Translations under genes and position numbers: made by a program
Notes under the pieces: generated by a model
Databases searched by the model: none
What the model was told of the DNA's origin: nothing
The model's input: the letters and a program-made list of their open reading frames with translations, nothing else
Shown here: piece after piece, positions 38,801 to 53,800 of the stretch
Position numbering within the stretch: the first letter of the stretch is position 1
Layout: every line of letters starts with the position of its first letter
Assembly (NCBI RefSeq): GCF_020740795.1
Contig: NC_067282.1
Location: 172,824,274-172,888,273, forward strand
Reading direction: 5' to 3'
DNA length: 64,000 bases
Source of the DNA: Apus apus
Taxonomy: Eukaryota; Chordata; Aves; Apodiformes; Apodidae

Positions 38801-41800
38801 CCCTAAACCAAACTAAAGACCATTATCATAATTTGCTAACAGTCTCCTGGCTGTATTTTTGTTTTATATCTTTCTGTTTGAGGCAAATGACCAGACTGTG
38901 AGAAGGAATAAGACAGAACTGTAACCAGTGTCACTGAAGAACTGTTTCAGGAAGGGCTATGAAGCAGGACACAAATTATTTAGAAGACAACAACAAAAAA
39001 ACATAGCTGCTTTTCACATTTTTTTGTCAAATGACAGTGGAAAAGTGGCAAAAGTAATTTCAGCTATGTGAGCAGACGTCTGGCTCATTCATTTGGGAAC
39101 TGTTTATGATCTTTTTTACAGAGATGATAATAATGTAACACTTACACTGTATTTTGATGGCTCAGCAGAACATTCACTTGCACATCTGTATTGTGCAAAA
39201 TGTGAGGAAAAAGCTGTTTTCATTGGTCTTCAGTGAATATCAAGACCTCTTTGAAGAAATACAGTGCTTACAAATGCAATTAATTATTTCATATAATAAC
39301 AATGGTAGCAATAATATTTTCCTCTCGCTTCCAAGTTTAACTTTTCAATAACCATTTAAATCTTCACTCTTCTTTTAAGCCATAATGTCGTAAATGAAAG
39401 GCAATACAAACAACTACATAAATGAATAATAAGTAGACATAAAAAGCAGATGTTTGAAGAAATAATCACTTTTTCCCCTTAAAAGATGCTTATTTTGTTA
39501 ATATAGTTTAAGCATAGCTCAGTCTTTGAAGTTTCTTTTAAAATAAATATATTGGTGGCTATTTTTGTGGAAATGAATAGAGGGCTCAAACTGTCCACTA
39601 TAAATTTAATAGTCTTTCCAATATAGTTACATTCTCAGAGATACACACATATCTATCTATTTATTTGCTTTTTGCAGACCTAAGAAAATAAATACTTCTA
39701 AAAATGATCTGACTCTCAATACAATGCAACAACTTTATACCTAGTATCTCTAAAAGCTTAAAGGATGCAAACTAGATAACAATATTTCAATTTCATAACA
39801 CCTTGAGGTAATAGTACAGGTAGATCAGTTTTAAGGCTATGAAATAGAATAAAGGAAGATTTATTTGACATAACATCTATATCTTGCTCAGCTCTCAGGC
39901 AGAATAACATTTATAAGTCCAAATATATTAGGAACACTCCATTAATTTATGAGGAAGAGAATCTAGGACACTATAGTTTTTTCTGCCTGTTCTCTTTCCC
40001 ATTTTTTTTTTTTCTTACCAAAATGAATATATATATATATTTACTTTAGATAGTCCTGCTGTATATAGACACAACTTTCTGTGACAAGTCAAAAATTATT
40101 CTGCACCTTAGATGAATAATTAGTTGGAATGATTACAATAGTAGGGATTGATTTGTAGCAGTATCATGTTGCCATCATTTGCTTTCATGTTCATAATGAG
40201 GTCGGTCATCTTTGGGTCTATATTTATATTCACTGTAGGAATTAAATTTTTGTTTCATTTCAGGCTTTAGTATTGAATTTATTTGTTCTAGTTTGATTAC
40301 TCACTGCTATAATAAAGTGATAGAATGGAAGATCATTCACATCTGTAATTTGGTCCACATACTGCCAGTACATTTATGCTTCTATTTTGCTACCTTCAAT
40401 ACTTTTAGTATGGAACTAGAGATGAACCTTCTTGACATAAACATAATTTTTAAAACATAGATTGAAAGTGTCGTACAGTGTTTATAGTATTGTTGATTCA
40501 AAGAAACCTGAAATGACTCAGTCTGAACAGTATGACATTTGTTTCAATAAAGTGAATTATGCAATAATAATATTTCAAGTTGCACTAATGCAATATTGTA
40601 GATTGCACTCTGTCAAGTGATTTAAACACAAGTACATTTTCAGCCATCTGCTGTAGAGTTAATGCATCTATATTTCCACTCCAGCTTTATTTATTTTATT
40701 TATTATTTTTTTTAATTTCTGTTTCCTGCAAGCCTGGAAAAGCCCAAGGAGCTTCAAGAATTAACATTAGGATAAGCTACTTGCTAATAAAATTCAGGGT
40801 TTCCCTCCCCACCCCCATTTTTCCTTCTCACTCTCTTTTTTTCTTTTTCCTTGCTAAAGTACAGCCTTTATCTTTCAAACAACTCCTTCAACCATGAACT
40901 ATTTAAGAAAGTATCTAGTACTGCTATTAGAACGTCATCTCTGGTATCCAGAGGAAAAATAACTCAAAACTGATTCTGTTCATGTTTAAAAACCTGCTCA
41001 TTAAGTTGTAAAGCAGTTAAAAAATATGCTGCTTTTCTCAAATAGGACTAAGTCAAAATACAGAGCATTCGGTGAGAGTCCTCTCTGGTTCAAGTACCTT
41101 TGCCTAAATACTTCTAGCACTTTTGGATAGGCATTTAGAGAAAGCAGACCAAAAAAAAATATCCCAGAAAAATAATGATGAATTTGAAAATATTAAAATG
41201 TCATGCAACTATTTTTATGTTAGATTCTTTAGCACATTTCTGGGAATGGAAGCCTGTAATTCTGACACATCCTCTGTGTTAGTGTAGCAGCAATGATGGT
41301 ACATAGTTCAACAATTTTTGGAAAGCTTTCTCTGTAGTTTCTCTCTGCATTTGGCAGTATTTTTTTCTCATTTCAAATAACATTTAAAACTGGCTGCACT
41401 GATTCCATAAACCTAGATAATATAGTACCTTAACAGAAATCAAAGAGAAAAAAAATGCTCTTGCAGAAAATATCACCAGAAAGAAATGGCTAACACTGAG
41501 TTAGGGTCACTAAACTATGAGTTCAGGTAGCTCAGCAGCTGAAAGCACAGCATGCTGAGCAGTAGGCAGTCGGTCATCCAACCATTCATCACACTTTGGT
41601 CACCACTTTCCCTTCTTTAACTAGATTTGCTCAGTGTCATTACTCTGGATGCACACATTCTCACTTCTGTCCTGAAGGATCCTTGAATTTCATTAAGTTT
41701 CTGTCTTTTGATTAGTAATCAGGATTAATTTTACCTTCAGATATTTCTTAGGACTTTAAATAAGAAATACAGTTATCACGTGTGTGGTGACCCATAGGAG

Positions 41801-44800
41801 CCTGGCTGATGGTAGAGCACTTCAGACACATAGGCTGCTTCTTTATGGTTCCTCCTCCCAAAAGATTACAGCTGATAATTTTGAACTCAAATTCAGAAAC
41901 ATATGCCTGGCTGCAAATAAGAGCTGTCTTTTTCCTGAAATGTTCAGAATCACAGAATCATAGAATCATAGAACTATTCAGGTTGAAAAAGACCCTTGGG
42001 ATCACCAAATCCAAATATCATTCCTGCTCTGCAAAGTTCTCCCCTAAACCATATCCATCAACACCACATCCAAAAGACCCTTAAAGACATCCAGGAGTGG
42101 TGACTCAACCACCTCCCTGGGCAGCCTATTCCAGTGTCTAACCACTCTTTCTGTGAAAAAAAAAAAAAATTTCCTACATAAGCGATCGGTGGTGCTGGTG
42201 CTTGCTCTAAAAGTATCGCTTTTGTGTAGAAATTTCAGGTCCTTGAGCTGTTTTGATACTTTTTGGTTTGTTTGGTTTTGATTGGTTTTTTTCCACTGAC
42301 ACATCAGAAACATGAACCAAGGGAATTTCATATTTTGATTAAAGCTGTTGTTTGGCTTACAGGTTTTTGCCTTGTTTGCCAGGGTGTGAATGTGTATGGA
42401 GTTACTGACCATGTAATTTAGAAAATATCTTCAAGTGAGCAAATTAGTCTATATCTATGACTTTTTAAAAGTTGGGATATCACTCAGCTTTTAATGAAGG
42501 AGTAGCCATGCTGATTATTATTTACATGAATATAATTTGATGCGTTATATTGCCTTTTGCATGCCCTGCTACAGATTATTTTTTTTATGAAGGCTAAAAC
42601 ACTTGATCACAAAGCAGAAGACTGTAAGATGGTTTATGACATTTCTTTTGAAATTAGCAACATGAAACTTCATAATATTTAATAGGAAATCAGTGTAATT
42701 CTAAGAGCTGCTGAACACTGAGCAGTTTTCAGAAATATTTATGGCCACTGACTACAAGAAAAAGCTGTCCCAAAACTAAATGCCCAAAGTTCACATTGAC
42801 ACGTTTATTGTGACATGCAGCTAGATGCAGCAAAACACTTCAGCATTTTTTTTTTAACTTTCCTTGTATTTGTCTTACTGTTACCTTCAGTATTACTGAT
42901 TAAACTGAAGCCCATGTATAGGTATTTGCAAAAAACAGTCTTTCAACTTGGAAAAAGGCAAGAAACAAGAAAGAAGAGAGGAAGGAGCAAGCTAACGATG
43001 AGATGGATCCAAACCACCTATGAGAGATGCATATAAATAGAGACATTGCAACACCAGGCACATATTCTTCACAAAGTGGCCTGCGTGCCTCTGTAATGAG
43101 GATAGCTGAAAATGGCATCAGCACATGATATCTGCATTGCCAAGAGCCTTCTCAGAAAAAAATATGCTTTTCTTCTCAGAAAACTGATGCAACTAGCTCA
43201 CAATTTAAGCAGTAAATGTCATGTAGTGTATCAACATGAACATTAGAAAATACATTGGCAAATACAACGTATTTGGAAGAATTAGTGAAAGTTTCCTGCA
43301 GAAAACAAACAATGGCTTTTTAAAGCTTAGTGTTTAAAAGCAGTTAACACCTCAGAACTTCAAGACTCACATGAACCTAAATTTTAAACAGCTTTTCAGA
43401 CCCCAAAAATATGTTTGGGATATCACTTAAATAATATTACTCTTGACATGCACAATGAATCTGTGCTTTTTACTTCTCCTTCAAATGAAAAAAAACAAGA
43501 AGGACTTGCTCATTTTTCCTCTCCAGAAACACTGTAAAGATAATAATACTAATGTATAAATATTAGTAAATATAATTGTCTATAGCAGTAGTCAATATGA
43601 AGGTATTAATAATAAACTTCACTAAATTTATATCCTTCTGAGGTTTTCACCAGCAATTTCAGGAGGCATGAAAATATTTAGTGGTTTTCTTCCAGAGGTC
43701 TCATCCTTGAAGTATTATCCACTCATCACAGTGGCTGTTCCTTCTTTTTCTGTGGATGGTTGCAAATGAAAGACTTACTTCAATTTGGTAATACCCGTGT
43801 TTAAGCACTTGCACTGAAAGAAGCATCACATTTCTGAAATAAATTAAATGTTATCTAATATGTCTGCTTTCAGGGAACCAAGGAAAACTAATACTAAACC
43901 AAAACTACAGGTTCATTTACAGCTATCCAGTATTTCTACTGGTTTTTTTCTGTCTCAAAAATAATCTTACTAAAAAATATCAGGAAAAATTTTTTTACTG
44001 TGAGAGTGACAGAGCACTGGAACAGGCTGCCCAGAGAGGTTGTGGAGTCTCCTTCGCTGGAGACATTCAAAACCCGCCTGGACGCCTTCCTGTGTGATGT
44101 ACTCTAGGTGACCCTGCTCTGGCAGGGGGGTTGGACTAGATGATCTTTCGAGGTCCCTTCCAACCCCTATGATTCTATGATTCTATGATTCTATGAACTG
44201 CTATGACCAGACACTGAGACTACATATTTACACAAACATACACATGCCAAACAAACAAACAAACAAACCCCCCACCACTTTTCCTCATCTGATTGTTGAA
44301 TTTCTGATTATGTAAATGAGTTGCTTTTTCCTGGGATAAGAGAAAGTATTCATCCCATTTATAAGTATTTTTCACCTGAAAGCTTCTAAACTCACTCTTT
44401 TGAGTTCAAATAACTTGAAAACTTGTAGCTGAGCAGGCTTAGTGTTCATTACTTTGGGTGTTGCCCAAGCACATTACATTTTTTAGCTATAAACTTAGCT
44501 TGCTAACTGTGAGAAACAGATTGCCAACGTTCTGTATATTCTGCTGTTAAAAAGGAAGGATGATTTTCTGTATCATTCCTGATCATAAAACTGAAAAGAC
44601 AGAGGTTAAACTACCCCATTGTCTCAAGTACAATTATAGAAACTTGAAAATAAGAGATACATTGTTAATCTAAGAGCTAATTATTAGAAAGAAAAAAACA
44701 AACACCCACAAAACAAATACTGCTTGCAAATATCTATTTTAATTCTTCACAGATATTTTCCTAAGCTATGTTATTAGCTGGTTAGAAATATTCCCTTCCT

Positions 44801-47800
44801 TTCTTTCTTCCTCTTTGAGAAATAACTGTCTTTTCTATAAATCTGAGTATGCACATGTGAACACAATACTCATTAATATTCATTACTCAGCACTTCCTAT
44901 TTATTTTTCCCTATTATCATTCATTGCTTTTATACACCTTCTTAAAAATCTGTGGCTACTTTTCCTGGAAGCAGAAAACATATTCTGTCATTCAGAAGTC
45001 TAGCAGACATCACAGAGAGAAAGTCATAGCAAACACTTTCAGAAGACCTTGCACAGGCTACTTATTGTTCTTGCAAATGCAGGGTATATTCTCTGCAACT
45101 CAAATAATTATATTTTTCATATAATGCATTCACTGTGAAAAATGCAGCCAACTTCAGCAAAGATTAATATTGTCATTTGGATTTCTTTGTCTTCTACAAA
45201 TTGCCCATCATATTAATGTTCATACAATATTCCATTTTTACCCTGCACATCATTCTACAGTTTATTTGTTTTCTTCCAGAATAATATTATAGCTAACTCA
45301 ACTTGGAAATTATTCCTTATACATAGTTACAGGCAGTAATATATAATTTCAGAGAAAGCACAAGATACATGCTTCTTCCCAGTGGCTCCTTTATTGTATT
45401 CCTTTCTGGTCTCAATTTTGCACTGTATAATTAAACTTCAAATTGAAAATACCCAGCCTACTACTTATAATGTTTCTGTGGGCCACTTACTGTGAATTAT
45501 GCATCATGAGTAGATCATTAAATATCATCTACATATTCAGAATATATGTAACGAGAAATATAAATCTGGATGTGTCCTGAGAAGTCATCATATTTAGGTC
45601 ATTGGCAATAACTTTGTAAGATTACTTCCAAATGTATTTGCTTTTTATCACATATCTATAATTAAGATTAAAATATAATTAATAGGAAAATCTTTCTGAA
45701 ATATTATTTTATAATTATTTTAGTTGTAATTTTATTTTTAATAATACCCAATAAAATCCATATGATGACTGTCAGTGGTAACAATCAGAAGCATAAGAGG
45801 GGGAATTTTTGTATTTACTACAGGCCACCCGATCAGGAGGAGGAGATTGATGAGGCCTTTATAAAGGCCCTGAAAGTAGCTTCACAATCACAGGCCCTGG
45901 TTCTCATAGGGGACTTCAACCCCCCTGATATTTGCTAGAAAGGAAACACAGCCAGGCATACATGGTCCAGGAGGTTCCTGCAGAGTGTTCATAACTTTAT
46001 GATGCAGCTCGTTGAGGTGTGCTGCTGGACCTGGTATTAACAAACAAAGGTCTTGTTGGGGATTTCAAGGTTGGGGGCAACCTTGGCTGTAGCAACCGTG
46101 AAATGGTGGAGCTTACTATTTTGTGTGGAAGAAGTAGAGAAATAAGTAAGATTACAGCACTGGACTTCAGGAGAGCAAAGTTTAGACTCTTCAAAGATCT
46201 ACTCTGAGGAATACCATGGGTCAGGGCCCTGGATGGTATGGATGTCCATGAGAGCTGGGCAACTTTCAAACACTACTTCCTCCATGCTCAAGACTGGTGC
46301 ATCCCTATGAGGAGGAAATCAAGCAGCGGAGGTAGAAGACCTGCATGGATGAGTAGGGATCTTTAGGAAAATATAAAGGGAAGAAGGAAATTTACAGAAT
46401 GTGGAAAACAGGACTGACCTCTTGGGAGGAATATAGGAATGTAGTCAGAGAATGAAGGGTTCCAAAGAAGAAAGCTAAGGCCCACCTGGAATTAAATCTG
46501 GTGAGGGTTATCAAGGACAACAAGAAGGGTTTCTTTCAGGACATCAGCAGAAAAAGGAAGACTAGGAGAAACGTAGGCCTGCTGATGAATGAGGTGGGTG
46601 CCTTAGTGGCAAAAGATACAGAGAAGGCAGTTACTGAATGTCTTCTTTGCTTCAGTCTTTACTTCTAAAGCTGACCCTCTTGATTCCCAGGCCCTGAAGG
46701 TTAAAGATAAGGTTTGGAGAGAGGAAGACTTTCCCTGGGTACAGGAGGACCAGGCTAGAGGCCACTTAGCCAAACAGGACATGCATAAATCCATGGGCCC
46801 TAATGGGATGCACCTGTGAGTGCTGAGAGGACTGGAAAATATTACTGGGCCACTCTCCATCATCTTTAAGAGGTTGTGGAGAACAGGAGAGGTGCCTTAG
46901 GACTGGAGGAGGGCCAATATCACTCCAGTCTTCAAGAAGGGCAAGGAGGAAAACCCAGGGAACTACAGGCAGGCTAGGGTGAGGAGGAGGACCCAGGGAA
47001 CTACAGGTCAGTTAGTTTCACCTCCATCCTCAGTAAGGTGTTGGAACAAATGTTCTGGACATCATCACAAAACATGTGAAAGCCAAGAAAGTCATTGGAA
47101 GAAGTCAGCTGCCATCCAGCATGACCTGGACAGGCTGGAGAGATGGGCAGAGAGGAACCTAATGAGGTTTAACAGGGCAAGTGTAGGGTCCTGCGCCTTG
47201 GGAGGAAGAACCCTATGCACCAATATAGGTGAGGGGTGGACGTGCTGGATTGCAGTTCCAAGGAGAAGGATCTGGGAGTCCTGGTAGATAGTAAATTACC
47301 CATGAGCCAGCAATGTACTCTTGCCACCAAGAAGGCAAATGGAATCCTGGGGTGCATAAGGAAAAATGTGGCCAGTAGTTGGAGAGAGGTCATTCTCCCC
47401 CTCTACTCTGCCCTGGTGAGGTCACTTGCTGGAATGCTTCTGGAGTTCTGGGCTCCCCAGTTCAAGAGAGACAGGGAACTACTAGGGACAGTCCAGCGAA
47501 GACCAACAAAGATGACTGGGAGATTGGAGCATCTTCCTTATGAGGAAAGGTTGAGAGAACTGGGACTCTTTATCCTGGTGAAGGGAAGGCTGAGGGGAGA
47601 CCTTACTCATGCCTGTAAATATCTCAAGGGTGGATGCAAAAGAGTGGAGCCAGATCCTTTTCAGTATTTCCCAGTGACAGGATGAGGAGCAGTGGGCACA
47701 ATCTGAAACATAGTAAATTCCATTTAAATACGAGGAAAAAGTTCTTTATGGTGAGGGTGACAGAGCACTGGAACAGGCTGCCCAGGGAGGTTGTGGAGTT

Positions 47801-50800
47801 CCCTTCTCTGGAGACAGTCAAGACCTTCCTGGAAGCAGTCCTGTGTAGTGTGATCTAGGCCATCCTACTTAAGTGAGGAGTTAGACCAGACGATCTCTGG
47901 AGGTCCCTTCCGATTCTGATGATTTTGTGCTTCTGCGAATTTCCCAAAGGCCTTTGTAGCTCATAAATTAGATCCATATCTGAAGAACTGCATAAAGTAA
48001 ATATATGTGAATAATATTTAGTTCACAAAGTACTGTGAGAACAAGAAGAGGAAGGGGGAAGTGAGAGTAGAAGGGAAAAGGAAAAGGAAAGAGGAGGGTG
48101 AAGGGAATTTGTGTTTCAAAGGAACCATACAAAATGGGAATTCAGCATTCTAACTAAGTTTTCACACTTAAGGTATTTAGAGTGTAAGGGCAGACAACAG
48201 TAGTACATGAATGGGATCATACCAGGTACAGAATCAAGATTTTTCCCAGTATTCACAAAAGGGGAGACCAGGAATCTCGGTTCTCGGGAGCTCTTGATCA
48301 ACAGTACTAACAAAATAAGCAGAACCTGTTGAGAGAATTTAGTGAACAGGTCCAGGACTCAAAATGTTCCACAGGTTCAGATCAGAACATTTTCCAATTT
48401 ACTTCAACTTTAGACAACCCACATTTAACTGCTTTTCAAAAATAATAATATTGAGGAAAATATTTCGTGATTAATGAATAATTTGAGAATGAATGCTAAT
48501 CTCTTCTCTACTCATTCTTTTCTCCCTACTTCTCCCTAACCTTTTACAGCAAAATACACATGCCCAAGAATAGCACTCTATCCAATAGAACTGAAAGAGG
48601 AATCAGATACTTTTTTTTCAATCTATACATTATCTGAGTAGATGCCAGCTAATCTTTGCAATATTCCCATACCCACTTCACATACCTTTTGTCATCAGGT
48701 TCAGATTTGTCATCAAGTTGGCACTTTTAGATTTCCATCTACAATGGAAAGAACTTTACCTGAAGCATCTTTCAAACTTTTATATGTTTCCAGTGTATAG
48801 TTAAATGCCATTTCTTTTGTTGACTTTTTCAACAAATACACTTTCCATGGGCTTTAATAAATCAAAACATGGTTAATTCCTCTAATGAGGAGGAAAGCAT
48901 GGCTTCTCTTATTAAAACAATATTCCATAAAATATGACCAAGTAAAGAGTGAAAGAATAATAAAAAATTAGTAGAGGAAGCCTGGGACTTACGCAGTGGG
49001 AAAGGAGTACATTATGAGGGGGTTGGGTAAAGGTCTTTGTAGCATTTGTTTTGCCTGGACTAGAGAGGAAATACGTGCAGTGTTTTATACACAGTCTTTT
49101 CCCTTGTAGCAGCAAAGGATACATCTCCATATACAAGGTTTTCTGAAAATGATGGGGGGGTGGCAGATGGGGCAAAGTCTAGATTGGGTCTGCTTACATG
49201 AACAGATAATATTTGAGCTCTGGTGAAAGAAGCAACATGAAGTGGCTTGGTGGCCTAGTGCTATCTTACTGCACTTGAAGATAATATTTGTGTGGCTTTT
49301 GAATCTGACGTATGTGTTACCTAGTGTAAAGAAATAAAACAACCCGCCACTGGCAGAAACCTTATTCTTCACTGAGTAATGTCAAGCAGCTTACTTATAA
49401 ACATTGTGATGCATCATAAATTCAAAATAAAATAATGCCCATTAAGAGATAGGCTTCTCATTATTTGTATTACAGATGCTGCCTACGTACCATGCATTCC
49501 TGGACCCAGCACTCATCTAAGGAGTTGTGCTGATATTCTTCAGCCAGAACATATTAAAATAATCCAATGAAATATACCCACTTCTGCAAGGATTTAACAT
49601 GTGTGCCTGATAGGAGAACACTACTTAGGTTTAGTAATGAAAGAATTATTTTCTTCCCACAGGAGGAACTATGTTTCTTTAGTGAGTTTTAATCCATCTT
49701 ACTGAAAAGAAATTGCTTTAGAAAGTTGACTGATCTAGGCAATATGTATATCAACACCTTGCCAGGTAAATTTTTTATAAGAACAGGAGAAATTATCTGG
49801 AATAAATTCTGTGATAATGTTTGTTCTTGTCTTAATCCTATATGCCACTTCTGCTCTGTTTCTCTGAGCATAGGGTCAAGTGCTTGGCACTCAGGTTACT
49901 ATTTACATTTGAGTAAGTAAATATGAAAAGCTTCTAAATCACAATGACAAAGTTTTATATAACCTTGCACACTCTTTGCACAGATACAAGCTATGGTGCC
50001 ATGTGAAAGACAAGAGGATCACTCCCACATGTACTGTCTTTGTGACATGATATTTGATTTTTAAGGAATGATACATAGGATTAGCATTGCATTAAATATT
50101 CTTATGCTTCAGCATTCATTTTATTGTCAAGCTGAAATAAAAATTTCAAGTCTTAGAATTTTCAGTTTAATACAAACTCTTCAAAAAGTCACTTGGAAAT
50201 ACCTCAAATGTATTCTGTCATGCAAACAAAGAAATTAGAAATACAACTATCCGTTATTCCTATGATCTAATTCTTCCTCTTAGCTTTTCAAAATAATTGC
50301 TAATAGTTTGTTTCCGGTCATTCAGTACTATATTGCATTTCATTGCCAAACTGTCTTAAAAAAATACAACTCTACAATTTTTAAATTTTGTATAAGCCCA
50401 GTTGCTGAACTGTGTTACTCATTATCATATATGCAGTCAGTTAACATACAGTGAACCTCACTCTGAGATGAATTGCCCCATCACATTCTGGGAGATGTCC
50501 TTCTGCAGATCCAGCCCACAGGAAAGAGAGGTGTGTGAGGTTTCTTTCATAAACTTCTTTTTATCTTTTTCCTTTTTTTTTTTTTCTTTACAAAAAAAAT
50601 ACATCTGTAACTTTCCATGACAAAAAAAATGTGTTAATCAAAAATTATTATGAAGGCCATCAGCCCCTTACAACCATCTCTAACGTTGACTACATTCTCT
50701 TCTCACATGAGAATCATAAAATTTCAGGTCACTACCTGAAAGTGTTTTGTTACGTAGTTTGTCGCTTCAAAGAATAATCAGAACAATCCTTACAGTCACA

Positions 50801-53800
50801 GGGCCTGATTCTCCATTCTTTGGTGCACTTTGCAGCACTGGAACTCTGTGGAAGCCAATAAGCTAAAATTGAAGTTAGGAGTCTCATACTTCAGGTCATA
50901 TTGCATTGTGTCCTTAGATTTTTCCTTTTTATTTATGAAACAGAGATAAGCTTTCTGACAAATAAGGCAAAAGTTTAATCAAATTATTACTTCAATAAAG
51001 TGAATTCCACCAGTTTTGCTCAAATACCATAAATCCTCAAAGCTAATCTTCTTTATCTTATTTATATTTTATTTGGGGGAAAAGACATTAAACATTTACG
51101 GATAACATCTTTTTAAGGTTGTTATAACTAAAAATGAGATTTTAATGAGTGCCTCTGAGAACATTTAAGTCATTGATGGTATGCTGTCAAGAGATGGTGG
51201 TGTTACAAACACCTGTGGATAACCATATTTGCATCCATATATATACATGTTTAGATGTTGACTTTAAGCAGGTGAAAAGACTATTTATGTAAAATTATGC
51301 ACAATTTGCAGGATTAGTGCCTTGGTGCCCATAATTGGAATAGAGTCCCAAGCAGTTATTTTACATGTCTCTGATAAAAGCATAAGATAGTGAACCGTCA
51401 TCCATGACTATGTAGAGTAAGGTTTCCTACTGTCATTATTTCTTTTTTCCAGTGTCACTAGCCAAACTGGGACTCCAGAACATGGGCTATAAAGGCAAAT
51501 AAAACTGCATATTTGCCATATGTAGCACATGACCTAAGGTCCTTTACCAAGAATGTATTTATTTTACTTTAATTATTTCATTTTACTGCATTTTGCTGGA
51601 CACATGTCCAGATAAACTAATTGACTAAAAATCTTATTTTACCATAACTAACATCATGCTTTGCACAGGCTTTAAAACCTTATGTTCCTTAATTAAATGT
51701 TTCATGTCAATAGCTAAAGAGCCTTGGTTTCTTATGGATGGAACTGTTCTTGCAAAGACAGTCTAAGTTGAATATCCATAAGTAAAACCCCCTGCACTTT
51801 GTTTATTTACATGCTGCTCTAGAAATGACATCTATTCTGATTAGGCAAATAACAACAGATTCAGCTACTTAGTTACATACAGTCAAAGCTTAGCAATGTC
51901 ACAATAAGGAGGGATTAATTCTGCCATCTGGGTACATGTCAGTAAATCAAATAACTTAGAACAGAACTGCTCTTGAAGCTTTTCTGAGTGAAATTTAACT
52001 TTTGAGGACATTAGATTACTCTGCCTTCTAGGAAAGCCCAAACAGGACAACTGTCCTCTTCTCTTGTGACAGTCCTATGCTGAAAGCTATTGCAAAGTCC
52101 TTGGGAAGTCCTGATTTTAAGTTGTACTGCATGATGCAGAAAATAACAAGATAAAATCTAGGACACATCTGCAAATATGGAAGCTGCATGTGCAGGACAG
52201 AGAAGTTCATTTGTCTAACAGAAGAAAAAAATTCAGTGAAGTAAGTTCTGCTCCTAGAAGAGCAAATAAGTCCTCCATAGGAGAGCAGTATGAGTAAGGT
52301 TTGTACTATGACAAAATTGGTACTGCCAGATGATACTGATAGGGAAGTATTTGAGGATCTTGTTACAAAGAGACTTTAGTGTACTCAACTTTCAAATCAC
52401 TCACAGACAAAAAAAAAATATAACAGATCCTTAGATTTCTATCAGCTTATAATCAGCTACAAAAGAATGCAAACTTTTTCAATTATTAAATAAACCAGTT
52501 ATTCTCCCAGTTGTGTTTTGGTTTTTTTTGTAGCTGGTGTTGGAAGAAAGGAAATTACGGGTATGAGGAAAGTCATTGCAAGATTACAGAAGATCTACAA
52601 GATAATAGGTAATCTTAAAATTACTAGATATTTTAAATAGTATTAAAACTAGTACAACTGAATCAGTGTCACTGAAATGTGGGAGAATTAAAACCCATGG
52701 AACATAGAAGAGGAAGACTAAAGAAAATAAAACCTTAACTGGAGCAAGCTCAAAATCATGTAACAGGAATATTCTTAGATTTCAGGGTCTCCAGGGAGTG
52801 AAATATAATGTATTAGTATAGGGCAATGATCATGTAGTGTGGCATCACCTGAGATTTGTGAAAAACGGGCATCAGAACTCTCCCCCTAGATTCCTTTAGC
52901 ACTCAAAAGACAGAGAAGTCTTTCTAAAACATGAATATTTTTTTTATTTTAACTTATGAAGGGATGAATCAGAAGATCCCTTTTTTAGTGACTGACAACA
53001 GAAGGTTGGATCAGATGTAGGTACCTATGCTGAGGAATATTAAACAGAAATCCTGTCCATATAGTCTCTAGTTACTATTGTTAAAAAGCTGTGAAGGTGT
53101 CAGTACTTTCTTCAAAGTTTTCTAAATGTCAAAGCACTTACCCTTAAGTATTTGAAAGCAGTACACATAGAAAACAAAACAGGGCACATATTCCCATCAT
53201 CAGTGGGAAAGTGATCAAAGACGTGTTTGAACTAGATGAGGAAATCAATGTCTTATTTCACAATACAGTCTCGTATTTTAATCACAATATTTCATTTGGT
53301 AGTCTACTCATACTACATATTCACCTGAACAAAAGTCAAGCAAAACTGCAGTGAAAATGCTTAACTGTTTCTTGACAATTAATAAAAAAGTGTAACAATG
53401 GTGGGAAAGAAAGGTAAGCTTTTATTTTGTTTGCATGCACCACCAAATCATACATTACCTGTGAAAACTGCAGTTGTTTGTGCTTTTTGATAGACATAAT
53501 CTTAATAGAATATCACTGTGAGATGAAAAGGTTCTGACCAACCAAAAACTCTTATTTTGGTATATATGTTTATCTATGTGTGTCATATGTGATCTCTGCA
53601 AAAATTTTCAAAACCAGTTAATCAATTTTAAAAGCCTGTAATATAATCCTAAAAGACAATCTTAAACCTACTTATTCTTTTATTTCTGTAGTTCCCTGGT
53701 ATAAGCATAAACCTGTCACTAAGTCCCTGTTCCAACTACCTCTGTTAATGACTATAGATTACACAGCTTTATGAGTCACAGCCAAAATCTCACCTGTTGC

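Noticed and set aside
41524..41595. Possible tRNA gene (GGTAGCTCAGCAGC... pattern)
   Set aside because: A box-A-like start is present, but the arms do not pair into a cloverleaf and box B is poor. At best a distant tRNA-derived remnant.
47236..47685. 149-codon frame that looks like a protein gene
   Set aside because: It is the ORF2 tail of the CR1 element at 45770-47938, not a host gene.
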